Program-made: the position numbers and the translations under genes
Origin: Onchocerca volvulus
Taxonomy: Eukaryota > Nematoda > Chromadorea > Rhabditida > Onchocercidae
NCBI GenBank assembly: GCA_000499405.2
Contig: HG738140.1
Span: 14,533,291-14,597,290, forward strand
Direction: 5' to 3'
Length of the DNA stretch: 64,000 bases
Notes under the pieces: generated by a model
The model's database searches: none
What the model was told of the DNA's origin: nothing
The model's input: the letters and a program-made list of their open reading frames with translations, nothing else
Shown: positions 39,558-53,700 of the stretch, piece by piece
How the letters are laid out: each line of letters starts with the position of its first letter
Numbering within the stretch: position 1 is the first letter of the stretch

Positions 39558-41778
39558 GTATTTTACGTGATCTTATTGAAGATATAACTTTCCTGAATGT
39601 TAGCAAATAATTGACATCATTTTATGAGCCTTAAATTGAATTTCATCGAAAGTTATACAACATCATGGAATAAGCTAGTCAAAAATGACATCACAAAAAT
39701 CATTATAATGATTATTGAAATATCAAAAAAGGGAACCAACTAATAATGAAAAGTTGATTTGATGAGAACGAAAGAAAAATTCTTCTTCAACTCGAGAAGT
39801 GGAATATTATAAAATTTGTTGATTTGACTTATAGTACTCTCTTACTATTACTATCAATCAAATGCATCCGATTATTAATATTATATTGTGGAAAGTTTGC
39901 ACGGACAGATGTAAAGTTTTAATTTAACATCTTCAAAAAGAAAGATTAGAATTTCAACAATTGCGCAAATTTTAATAAGTTTATTTGTTCTGAAAAGTAA
40001 ACCGAGTAATTATATTAATTGTGGAATTTGTCAGGTTAATTTCCAAAATGAAAAGGTACATATTTTTTATTGATTTATTTATTTAAAAAAGTTCTTAAAT
40101 GATTGTTCGCTATAACCTGAAAAAAAGAAGACTTCAGGAAAATATTATTTTTGGACATTAAGAACTAAAGGTTGAAATTATTAGCATATAAACTAAAAAT
40201 TTAAATAAAATTAAATGATTGAAATGTGAGCAATAATAAAAGGAATTTTAAAAATTTTAAGAGAAATTTTAAAAATTATAATATTTCTAATAGTGGAACA
40301 AAAGCTTATAAACAATTTCAATTCGAAGTGTAAATTTCTACTCTTTCATTGGCATTTTTTTCTCAAAATTCTCCCTTTTTAACTTGACTTGATATTTTTC
40401 TGAAATTTCAGTTTGAATTCTTATAAATTTTTTGCCTATTTTTTCTAAAAAATTGTAAAAATATTTCTCTTGCTTAAATGAAGAGCAAGCAAAAATTTCT
40501 GTGCATTTTTGGAAGTTACTAAGCTGGAAAACTCAATAATCGACAGAAATCTTGATTTTTTTATGCCCTTTCAAAATTCAAAAAAAAAAAAAAAAAGAGG
40601 AGTGATAAAAATGATGATGGCTATTTGTGAATAAAATATAATTCATCAATTTCCCAGATAATACCACATTTAAATAACAGAATGCTAATTTCTTTGAAAA
40701 ATGAATAAATTTTCTAATTTTAAACTTTGGAAAATCAAAGATCAAAGCAAGAATTTGTCGATGGATAATTTTTTCGAGTTTTCCGAGTAGATAACTTTTC
40801 TGATTTAATTTTTTCTTGAATTCCATCTTTTCATATCTTCTTATTGGATGTAGCTGAACAGAAAGTTAAATTCACCAGTTGATTGCCATTCAAATAACTT
40901 CCATATTAAAAAGTCAATACAAAGGAAAAATAAAGAAAGCAATCTGCGTGCATTAAGAGATTTCATTTTTAAAAAAGTATTAATTTTGTAATTTTTGAAT
41001 TTTGCACGAAAAGTTTGAAGATGGATGACATTGTTTTGATTTTATTTGATCTAAACGAGTATTCACTCATTTATTTGCAAAAGAAAATATTAAATGCTGA
41101 TAAATAAGCAGAGTTGTAATCAATCAAAAAACTAATATTATCTATAGTTAATTTGAGGTTAATGATCATCGAATATTTTATAAAAAGGCAATTGATTACA
41201 TAAGACATGAATGATTAATACAGGAATTGAGCTATGATAGTGGATATATTTTGAATAATTTAGTTAAATTTGAAATTAATAGGACTTGACCTCTGAGGAT
41301 GATCTTTAACTTATCAAGTTTGCTAAACTTTTGCCTCATGTATTGCATGTTTAAAAATAAAAAAGTAAAAAAGCATCTTTTTTTATCGTTTTCTATAGTT
41401 ATTTTTAATAGAAGCATACATTTTACCGAGACATATATGCTTGTTGCACAACAATTGATATTATGAAGTTTAGCGGAATTTCCGACAACTATCATTATCA
41501 CTTTTCACTTGTAATGATCATATCAGCTAGTCATTCGCATAAATCAAAATTTTTTTCCTGAATAGTAAAAAATTCAAAAACCTAATGATAAATTTTTTCA
41601 TTGAGCTTATTATATTTTTTAAAGCCCAGTTATATCTCAAAACAACAGAATATTAAACTTGCAATTTCATTATTATTTTGTGTTAATTCAAATTTCAGAA
41701 AAGAAAATTGTTGACATCTGATTTTCGTTAAATGTCTTGTTAAGTTGGCAACATCATTCATCTTTTCCTGTTCCTTAG

Positions 41779-44700
41779 ATCATTCATCTGGCCAACCCAC
41801 CTTGGTCTCTGCTTTTTTATCAATGCAGAACTTATCAACAAGGCGTATTCGAGATAAGTGTGATGTCATTTATTCACTATCATTAAATCCGTTGGGATGT
41901 TTTCTTGGCTTCAGAGAAGCGAGAAGAGAAATCGAAGTATTTTATTTTAACTTTTTCAAATTGTTTATTTATCACTTAGCTCTGATAATGGAAAAAATTT
42001 TTTCAATTTGAAATATTCGATTCTGAATAAAATGATAGAATATGTGGTTTTAATTATTCCACCCAAAAACTGCATTTTTCATTTTAAAAATAACTTTTTC
42101 AGTCCAAAAAAAAAAAAAAAAATAACAGCGAAATATCTGAATCAGATCACACAATGTTATCAATTAAATTAATGGGAGTGGATTATTTGTTTTTAATTAC
42201 TTTTCCATCTCCATAAAAACACAATTTGGAAACACAAACTAAGGAAAAATTTGATCTTTAAACTTCTCAGTTTTGAACCATAATGAAAAAGATTGTTATG
42301 CGAAACTTTTAATTTGCATATTCCCAAATGATTACTTGAAAGTATTTTATTCATTTTCTTTTTCATATTATTGTTTTATCATTATCATAAATCGAATTTA
42401 TAGAATAGGTAAATATTCGCATTGTTATTTTGCTATTATTCTCGAGATAAAAAGAATAACTAATTTCTCCTAAAATGCGAAATTTTATCAATCCCTTTTA
42501 TCCAATGTATTCATAATTGATAATTCAGTAATAATTGTTGCAACAATTTCAGCATTTTATTTATATCATTTTTTTTCGTCAAGATTATCATCATCAACAT
42601 TATTGCCAATATAATTGTAATTATCAATATCATTAGATTTATCACTATCAATATTACTTTGCAAAAATGTTTGGAAAAATGAAACACAATAAGAGTGTTT
42701 CGGTATCTTTTTTTTTTTCATGAGTTTTTCACGACATTATATTTTTTTGTTTTTCGGTAATTTAAAATTCGAAATTTAGAAGTTAAGTTACGTGAAAAAA
42801 AAAAAATTGAATTTGATTTGTTAACGATACACTGCATCAATTTAGATTGAAATAAACAAATCAACTTGAATTGGTTGGATTAAACTTCATAAAATTTCGT
42901 TGAATTCTATACAGATAATATAAACTTGAAAATACACTTATCTTTAAGAATTTGAAAAATTAGTAACTTATATTTTATATGATATGAAAAGTACTAAAGT
43001 GTGATAGATTCATAATGCTTTTTTCACTTTTATCTGTGAAATAGTGATAAATGACGTATATAATTAATAAAACAATTTCAACTAATATTTGTGGTTAATA
43101 ATATATCAATAATATATTTGAATTCTTTATGTCTTTTTATTAATTATAATACAATCCTTAAATTTGATTTACAGTTATTTATTGTCCGGTCATGCGTCAT
43201 ATTTGTGAACAAATGGGATTTGAAGCAAGTTTAGCTAATAATATTTACTTGATTTCAAAAAAAAGATTTTTTCAGATTTGAAAAATATTTGAGTCATGAA
43301 GTTTTTAGATACTCTTATTATCAAAGTTTTACTCTTACAATCCTGTTTGTTAACAAATCTCTTGAAATATTGAAAATCCGAAAATTTTAGCAAATGCGGA
43401 AAAATAACTGTAATCGAATGTTTTTAATTTGTACTTTTCCCTGATGTTAAAATGAAAAGTGTATATAAAATATAAATTCATCAAATATTCACATCAGAAT
43501 AAAAAGGAATTCAAATTCGAATGTGATATAATAGATGTAGAAATGATTTATCACTTTAATTTCTTGATTTTTAATCTAAATTAAATAATCATTAGTGAAA
43601 CAGCATTTCCTTGCTAAGCTAATTATAAATTAAAAATCTCATATGAAACGGCTTGAATAATCTGATCAAATAATTCGGATTACTTGCAGAGCTTAAGTGC
43701 AAAATAAATTGCTCGTAATTTTCTCTGCAAAAATTCATTTGAAAAATTTGACAATTGAATTTAAAGAATGAATGGATTAGATGCTATATCCATACACATG
43801 GTACTTCGAAATATATGACTGATTGATTGATCAGAAAATTTTTAGGTATTAGATATTAGGTATTTTTATATGATGATTGATTGCAGGAAAAAAATTTTTG
43901 CAAGACAAATAATTTTCAATTACTATCAATTATTATTAAAAAGGATATTCAAGCAATACTGAATTTAAAGTTAAAAAATTTTTCGTCAGTTCTTGAATTT
44001 GATTTTATTCAATTTGTAAATAATTTTTCTTTTTTTTTAATCTTTTACTTCTATCCGGTTGTTTTCTTTCTTCCATTAAGTCGAAATTAAGCTTTGTAAA
44101 AGTATTCTATCTATCCAGTACTTCTGCTAATCGTTTTATGACATTTCTGTTATTTGAATAGGTATGACACACCTGTAATACCTCAGAAAATATCTCAGAA
44201 GTATTGCAAGAAGATCAGTAATAGATGATTCTAAACGAGATATCAGGAGATAAAAAAATACCGCCAATTAATCGACTGCGATCGAATTATTTTGAATGAC
44301 CAAAAGAGTGGCCATGCGATAAATGATGAAATTAAATGAACTTATGTTTGCTTGTAGGTTGTGATGAACACCGCTTTAATATATTTTCAACGACAATTAA
44401 AGTAAAAACGAAGAAATAAATGATAAATAATTATTTAAATTTGAGTAATAGTTAATAGCGCAATTTTTTTTTTTGATTTTTTCTTAAAAAAAAAAAGGGA
44501 CAAAATTCTATTTATTTGAAAAATAACACATAATGTTGAAGAAATATGTTTTCTCTTTAGAAGATTATTAAGAAGTTATATTTACTTGTTTGGAGGATAT
44601 TAAAGTTGAAAAAATAACAATATTTCATCGTTCGATTCAAAATTGCCATTTGTGAGATTCTTCTCATGGGATTCATATATTTAATTATAAGACTAGGAAA

Positions 44701-47700
44701 AGATTCAAATAATAGAAAAATAAATTTTCAACCGTTGCAGCAGGTTTTTCATCACGCTATTTTCGTTTCAGAATCGCCATCTTTCAATGGACCTAAATCA
44801 AAAAGATGGATATTGCAGTGCGTTTCACGTGGAATTTTATGATGAAAATGGTTAAATTTTTTCTTTTTTTCTTTCTAAAAATTATCAATTTAGGTTACAT
44901 TAAAAAAGTGATAAAATTTATTCTTGAAATTAGCGAAACGAAATATACCAATCTAATTATCTCTAGATAATTAGTTTCTAATGAAACTGACATTTTTTAG
45001 TACTAGGAATTAAAATATGTCACTAAACGATTCACGTAACAGCCGTATTATATATTTACGTTTATCAGAAGCCTACATCAAACTATGTTTTTTTTTTAAA
45101 TTCGGCTTATTTTTGGCTCATCATGTAATATGTAATACATACTTTTATAAATATTGTTCAAGAAGTTTTTTTTTTTTTCAAAAAAAAATATTAGTTTATG
45201 TTAGACGCATATGGTAATTTTAGTAAATTCTTTTAATGCTCATTCGATAAATCTTAGTTCAGTTGTACAAGAAATCATTTTAGTTGCATTAATTTTTCTT
45301 TTTTTTCGGTAATTTTGATTGTAACTGTAATATAACGATTTTATCTGATCTTACCTAACTTGCTTATGACTCCGACATTTATATTTTTAATTCTGGTCGT
45401 TATAATTTTATTACTGAATGCTGAATATTTTATTACCATAATTCAATCTTCTCATATTTTGCATTCAGTTAATAAAATTGTTAAAATTTGATTTTAAATG
45501 CCATTTATTAATTATTTTCTATTCATTGCGATATGAAAATATTTGCAAAAGCTAAAACGAAAAAGATATTTTTGAAAGATATATTCAAAGAAAGCAATTC
45601 TCAAATCATTTGAATTCATTTTTAAATTCTTTCATTATACATATTGCTAAGTTTATTTTCTGGTCATTATGAAAAGACGATTTTTTTTTTTAAATCTTAA
45701 TGTGTGATCGAGTCTTTTTTTGCAATTCTAAAAAAAAATTCTTTTTTGTTTTAAAACATTTTCATCGAATAATCAAGCATAAATTTGAAATTTCATCTTA
45801 TTTATTATAATATGCCGAACTAAAGTTAATGACTTGAATCTCTAAATTCAGTTATAATTGTCATTGAATAATTAATTCCTTAATTACTCAATGACAAGTA
45901 TAGTTGAAAAGGAACGAGTTTTAATTGGAAAGTAAGAATTTTCATTCAAATCCGGACAATCCTGATGTTCATAATAGATTCTGACTTATGAAAACTTAAA
46001 TAATATATACTTAATAATATTTTAAGAATTCCTGATAAGAACAAGTCTTAAAAATTTCTAATTAATCCTTTAATAGCCGATATACCCTTATCGACATCAT
46101 AATGAGCAAAATTGTAAAAACATTAATTAATTAGAAGGGAAAAAAGTTCCGTGCATTCAGTGATTCTTAACAGCAGATTTGTATATCGATTGTTAGTGTA
46201 AATTTCAAAAACAAACATTCCCATACATAAGTATCATGTCATCTAAACGTAATGTCCCAAATTCCTAAGAATTTTTTTTTTCTCATTATTGTATCGTTTA
46301 TTCAATAATACTTCGTATTGTTTCGATTTTTTCAGAATGTCCAATTGAATTTGCGGACGAAATACAATCATATCCGGAACAAAAACTTCGTGATTGTTTA
46401 GATCAGCATTTACCTGAGCATGGCTTAGTACCATCGGAATTTGTGTTTTCTTTGGAAAATTCTCGGACACCACTTCCGGAAAATTATGATACCAATTTAC
46501 TTAGCGGCCGAAAAATCATTGCACGTGGTAACTTTGACCAGATTTTGATTAAAAAAATGAAATTTTTAATTTTCTAGGAGAAAGTGAAAATACGAATTGG
46601 AATTTGATTTTAATTAACTTTTTTACTTTGTTTTATTTTGAATATTTTCTTATGCAGTAAGATTCTAATGAATTGTTTTATATTAAAATATTTTTTTTAA
46701 TTCTAAGCAGATTCTGAAAATTAAATATCCAAAGACTAACTTCTTATATAAAAAATGATTTTTTTAAATTATATTTTTTTCTTTTTTTTCATTCCAAAAA
46801 ATTTCTTATCAAAATGAATTGGTTTAAATATATTCATATCGAAACTTGTTCTTGTTAGATACTACATTTATCTACTCAAACAAATAAAGTTATTTTTAAA
46901 TATATCTTTAGCTGCTCAGCTCTTTCTTTAATTTCAACTAAAGTTAAGAAATTAATTCAATTGAAATAAAAGACTTTGCTTTATTTTTCTAAAATTATTA
47001 TTCTCTTTGTCTTGAGAATTTGTTTACCGAAATGAATTGGTATTTGAAAAAATATTTTAAAATGAATTTATGATACTAACAAATGATTCTTTACTATGCT
47101 TTGTATTTGAAAAAGTTTCGCTTGTTTATCTAAAATTACTTTATTGCTATTAACAGCTGCAGAATGATACCTAATTGAATTTTCGACGATAAAACTTATC
47201 GTTTTTCTTACTTATCGTCTGTCTATCGATTAATAATAAGCAAGCAAAACATTGTTGTCAGGCACCTTCTTATGATAAATTAGTCTAATTTTCTTAAACA
47301 ATGTGTAAAAATTTCTTTGATTTTTTTTTTTTTCTGCAAAGTTTCAAATCATAAGATCTATCATCAACTGATGCAAGCGAGATTTCATGGGAGAAATTTC
47401 AAAGAATTTGAGAAGACAAAAATTTTTTGATGGTAGCAAAGTGTAAATCTAAATATGAAATCGTGAAAAATAAAAGTTTACGCACAACCGAAGATGGGAA
47501 AATCAGGAAAATTCTATCAAGAACTTATAATCAATTTTTATTAATACTCTTTAATACTTTTATTTTCAAATTACTTCGCTGAATGCAAAATTTGCATCAT
47601 TTTTTATTTTGTAATCACTAAATTTCAGCAAATGAAATTTTTAACAAAAAAAAAGAAAGAAAAGAAACAATAGAGAAATATGTAGAAAAGAGGAAGATTT

Positions 47701-50700
47701 TTCAAAATTTGCGATACGTCTACGCTAATCTGCCATTGAAATTTGCTAAGGACCCTTAAAATATTTTCTCATCGCGACATACCGTAGCAGAAGTACCGAT
47801 GATATTTGTACCGTATGTAGTAAGTCGTAGAAGCTTCATGTGGACCACATTGCAATCACTGAAAGGTATCTAACACTACCTGATATTCAATGCTTTCATG
47901 ATTCGTCACATTGGTGCATTGTTGAAGTTTGAAAAATTTATTAATGTAATTAAGTAATTATTTAACAAATTTCATCTGTATTATTCAAAACATTCAAAAA
48001 AAAATAGAGTTATTTGCAAAATTATTGCAATAATTGCTGTGAAATGGATAGAATAGTGTGGAGTCAGTTTTTTCCGTTAAGGTCAATGCAAGGAATAAGT
48101 TTCATATTGATCAGGTCAATGTCAATTTGAGTCAAAGTAATAAAAATGAGCTTTCAATTTACGCAGATTTTATTCTTCAAAGCGAAAAGTTATTTTAATG
48201 TGGCGAAAAATGATTTGAATTGGAAAATTTATAATTGAAATGAGCACATGTTTGATGTTTGACAAGGAAAATTTCAGTTTTGTATTCTATATAACAATAA
48301 ATTCTCTCCCTCTCTCCAAACTTTTCCATTCTTCGAATTGTTTGTAATTCGACTATTGAGTATCGTCAAAAATATTCGTAATTATGAACTTTTAATATAA
48401 TTAACAATGATCGTTTCACTGGTTTGAAAGTTTATGATGTTGATGATAGCTGAGGAATATTAATGACAACAAAATCCAGGCAGATGAATCTCAGGAACTA
48501 ATTACGTAATGAGGCTTTATGTAGATATAGATTGATCAATAGTAGATCTTCGACCATGTAATATATGCCCTACATGAGACATAAATTGATTGATCGTAAA
48601 AAATTTTTGAATCTAATTATTTCATCAAATATCACAAGTTCTTCTACATGCGTAATTTTTACGTTGTAATTTTTGATCAATTGTTTTAATACTAGTAATT
48701 TATGAATAATGAATAGTAAGTCTCAATTTAATAATCTTTCTTGTCATCTTTCTTGTCCCCATTTTCTCATTTCTTATTATTGTGACTATCATTTCTTTCT
48801 CTATCAATAATTTAATATTATTTCATTTTTCTTTTTTAAAATGAAATGTAAAACTTTTTTTCTTGTTTTGAATTGTAACAATAGATATTGTTGACATGTA
48901 ATAAAATGATATTTTCTGCTAAATAAATTATTGATGAGAAAGAGTGAAATGAATAAGGACTTTTCATTCGTTAGAATGTGCGGAATGAGAATGATAGAAA
49001 TATGAACGATTTTGGGAAGAATTTTTTTCAATTATCATTTTGACTCGGAACAAGAAGAGGAAGATTGATTAAGGAAAAACGAAAATAAAAGTTTTAGTCT
49101 GGAATTTACAATTTACAAAATTTGTGAATGATATAATGTTATCAGCGTAGAAGTGGTAAGTTTTCAAGAGCAAGTGGTATCTTTCAAGAGTAATTTTGAA
49201 CTGATATCACCTATTCTCAAAATACATGAAATTCACTGTTAATTGTCAAGCTGGCAACCGTCTCGAACAAAGTCGTGAAATTGACTAAGTCTTCCATGAA
49301 TATTATCTTGCTATCGGATCCTGAATATAGCTATGATGTTTTTGTGTTGTTTGGAGCCACTTGTCTTCTTTCCTGACATTTCACATTTCCATTTCACCTT
49401 CGCCATTTTCTTAAAAAATTTCTTTGGCAAATTTTTGGTACTAGCACTTTGTGCTTGTTGTTAAAATATTTGAATTTAACTGTGAGATTAATTTCGATAA
49501 TTTATTATACTCCTACGTTAATAATTAGTCACCTGACTTTCACGTTTCTTTACTTTCAGCACGCAGAGGAGTGGCACAGAAAACTTCGTCGCTCAGCTTA
49601 AAAGTGGTTAGTATTTGATTCAGTTGTGATTTTTAGACTGAAAAGTTTGTATTTTTAATTCTCTTTAATTTTTAGTCTTTTATTATTTCACATTTATGAC
49701 ATACAGATGATTATGATAAAGCGATAGTGTTGTCCTTTATGACACATAAATAATTATAGTAACATGATAATAGTTATAAGCTAGGCCGAATGATTTCTAG
49801 AAACTTCGAAATAATTTATGATGAAGGAAATATGACGTTTAATCATAAATTGATTGAAATATGAAGGTTAGACCATATTTTGAAAGCAGAATTTTTGTCT
49901 TCATTTCTTCATAACTTATCTTCGGCTTTACTTAGCTATTGCTATTTTGAAATTTAATTGCTTATTTCCTTAGTTATGGTCGAACTAACTTTGATAGTGG
50001 ATTACTTCTTGAATGTCTAAATTCTTTCCGACGCAGAAAACAGACATTTTTTTTCATTCAAATGAAAGTTTATTTTAGTAAGAAACCTATTTTCTGTTTG
50101 TTTAGGATATTCAGTATTTCCTCAATCCTTTCAAATCTCAACATTTTGTGATGAAATGTTCAAATTTTTCATTTATCCCGTAATTTGAAAGAAAAAACAA
50201 AGCGTAATTTACATTTATTCGAAAAATTTCTTAATTTTGGACTTCGCATTTAATTTTGAAACGAAATCTTTCTGGCATTTCCAATTTTCTTAGATTTAAC
50301 CAATTATCTTTTCAGCTTTCTCATTTGTTATCAGACATATTTATATTCATTTTAGGCCATTATTTAGAATGAATATAAAGCTCGATAACAAACTGTTATT
50401 AATTTATCATTAATTTTCCGCTTCGATTGATGATTTCTGTCTTAGCTTTTCCTCAAATTTAGCAGTCGCAATTTTTGTTGTGATGAATTAATTGGAAAAA
50501 GAAACTTAATACTAAAACTTTGTTTCAAAAAGAGTAAAACAAGCAATGATCTGAAATTTAGAATCAATTTCTTAGCTTCCAAGATGATACCCTCTCATTC
50601 TGAAGAAATTTCTCGAATCTTCTGATAACACTTTTCGGATGCTGATTCCGGATGAATTTATTATCGTTCATGAATTCTTATTGACTTGTTGGTGTATTTT

Positions 50701-53700
50701 ATTTAATCCACTTGAAACAAGCAGTGATCTGAAATTTAGGACAAATTTTTTATCTCCGGATGGCATCCTGTCATTCAGAACAAATTCGTCGAATTTCCGG
50801 ATTTCATCTTCCGGATACTAATCTCGGGCGGATTCTGTTGCTGTGAACTCTTTTGGTTTGTTGGTGTACTTCGGTTGGATTCCACGACTACATTTTGCCA
50901 GAGAGCGATTAATTTTTCTTTTTTTAAATGGCGTGAGTTTCGGCTCCGCTTTGTACCTATTCTTGTCAAACTTTCGCCATTTTCGCGGTCACAAATTCCT
51001 CGCTTTCGCTTTCTCTCAAATCATTCCGTTTTATTTAAGATAGCCCTGCTTTTCAGTAGACTTGATAATTTGTTTTTTGTTTTTTTCTGACTTCTATAAT
51101 AGTCACTTTATCTAAGACCTCAAAAATAAAGCTTTGCTAATGAAATGTAATCTATAATTCCATCAGCAAATTAATTTTTTCTAATTTTGCTGTTTCATCA
51201 CTTAACGGTATAGGGCAGAATCTCATAGTCACTTCATGATATTTCATCTAAGATATCGTAAAAGAACGAATGACGAACATATCAATTATAAAAAATATTG
51301 CTAAAAATTGAAAATTGGCAGAAATAAATGCATGATTAATTATAAAGAGAAATGGTAACTTCAAACAAACTTATTTAATTAAAGACCGAAGCTACTTAAT
51401 TAAAAGTCGAAAATTAATTAGTAGTCGAAACAGTTGAAGTTTATTATTGAGTCGCTATTAGAAATGTTAACAATTTCGCTGCCTATAAAGGGACTCATGT
51501 ATCTTATAAAGTTGTGCAAGCTGATCTGTGCATTGTGAATGATAATTTTCAGAAATCTAAATTATCTAATGATCTTCCCGTTGATGATCAATTTAATTAC
51601 ATTTAAAAAAAAAAGAAAAAAAAAATTGCAGTGTGCATAGATTATTTCCAAATATTCCCTCAACAGCATTCACAACTATTATCGTTCGAATTTGGAGTGA
51701 AAAGGAAAAAACTTTTCAAATTCATAGAGGGCGAGATGTATTTCGCAATTTTTTTTTCCTTTCCAAAACATTTCATCATGAATAAAAATTTTCTTACAGT
51801 TCTTCTTCTCGCTTTTGATAGAATCGAAAGATTTTCATGCAATTTTTTCCTTTTTATAAATATTTTTACGCTTTGCATCAAAGATTTGTTAAAAATTTTA
51901 AAAAGGGAAAAAAGTTTCTCAAAAATATTTTCCACGAAATTTTTACAATTTTCGCAACAGTGATTGTGTATTAGAATTGCTGCACTGTGCTATATGCATT
52001 TGATGTTATATATTTCATGTTATTTCGTGAAAGGGCATATCGATTTACAATTTTCAATGATACTTATATGCCAAGTTGATTGCCAAGTTTGGATCCAACT
52101 TTTATTAGGCTTGCTTGGCCTAGTCAAATGAAATCGCTTCTCGACATATAAAAGATGCATATATTAACGATTTTCGAGATGAAAAATACAAATTTATTAT
52201 TCAATCTAAAGTTGTTGGGAGTATTAAATGAGAGTTACGGAAATGTTTAATTATAGCGACAAAAGATTTCCTTTTCTAGATGTAAATTATTTTTATTTGA
52301 GCAGAACAAATTAGTTTTGTGACCACTTATTTCAATCAATATTTTCCTTTCCTCAGCTTAATATTTATATTTTTTGCAAAATGTTGGAAATACAAATTTA
52401 GATTGAAATATTAGCTTATTACTTTGGTAAGTTTTTTTTCGGAACAGAGAACATTATATTAAAATCTTCTTTAAATTTCTAATCAATTACTATTCATATT
52501 AACTGAAGAATAGAAATTAATCCATTAAATATCCTTTTTTAGCTTCACTTTATTGAATATTCTTGTGAGTTGCAAGGCTAAACATTATTAATAGTTACAG
52601 TTGTTATGATTATATTATCTAATAGCTGGATCCGGCCACGCTCCTCGTGTTCGCTTCAATTGGAAACTAATTCTTGCTATTATGATTAAGCAAGGCTAGC
52701 AATAAGTGTGAAGAGGTTTTTTTGTCTTGTATAACAGAGATGAATCCTGCAGAAAAGATTTTATTGATTGATGAGGAGAGATTTTTCATAACAAAAAATT
52801 ATCGGAGAATATCCAGGTATATGATCGCTGGATTGATCCTTTGTCGCTTATAGAAAAGATTTACTGCTGAACTGAATTGTCAGATTGTTGAATTTATGCA
52901 ATTATCTGGCAAAGGAACCAAGGAGACGGTTTTATGATAAATTTGTCATTTTTAGGATTTCTGCTCCAAACGACGTCATTTGGAAGCAGGAGTTCAGGAG
53001 TTATATTTCCTGACGACAAATGGGAAAGGCTTTGAATCAGCAGTATATCCGGCAAGCAAAGTTTTTAACGGCTCTGATGTTCTCCAAGTTGCGGTACTTT
53101 AATTTTTCCAGCGGGCGCAACATATTCCTTTCGTTTCTCCATTAAATTTCAGAACTTTGCAATAAGGACACACTTCAGTTATAGTACCGATGAGAACATT
53201 TTTGGCTCTAACCACAATCATTAGCTGCGTTATATCGAATGCAAGACTCCTGTAATCGCGTGATTGCTGAACACGGAGTCGTGTTTGACGTTGATCTTCT
53301 GCTTCTTGCTAACTCCCATTTGAGTCATTCTTTGTTTTGTTCGTTCGTTTGTTGATGTCCTTTTTTCCTCAGTTTGATTTGCAATTAATCGTCGCATTCC
53401 TTCCGCTTCGCGAGTACGATGATCTAAATTTGATCTTCTGCGAGACATTATTTGGATGAACTAAAGCAGATAGATTGCACCCGAATGGATCTCGAAATTA
53501 ATTTTTGGAGATGTAAAAAAAAAAAGTAGATATATATAACTAGAAGCATGCGCCTATTCGAAGGCAAGGTGGTATCAAAATTTGAAATCAATCGATGAAA
53601 AGTTTGTGAAGTTAGTAACAAATAACAATCTAGGTGCGGTCGGAATGAATTTATTGACTTATTACTAACAATCTAGGTGCGATCAATAAATTCATTCCGC

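Noticed and set aside
44160..44230. Possible extra plus-strand exon (YDTPVIPQKISQKYC)
   Set aside because: Its phases do not fit between the neighbouring RhoGEF exons, which already join in phase without it.
45017..45120. Possible exon starting MSLNDSRNSR
   Set aside because: There is no usable donor before a T run, and it is not needed by the RhoGEF phases.
46243..46473. Minus-strand ORF of 76 codons
   Set aside because: It is the antisense shadow of the RhoGEF exon 46336-46527, which has splice sites and phase support.
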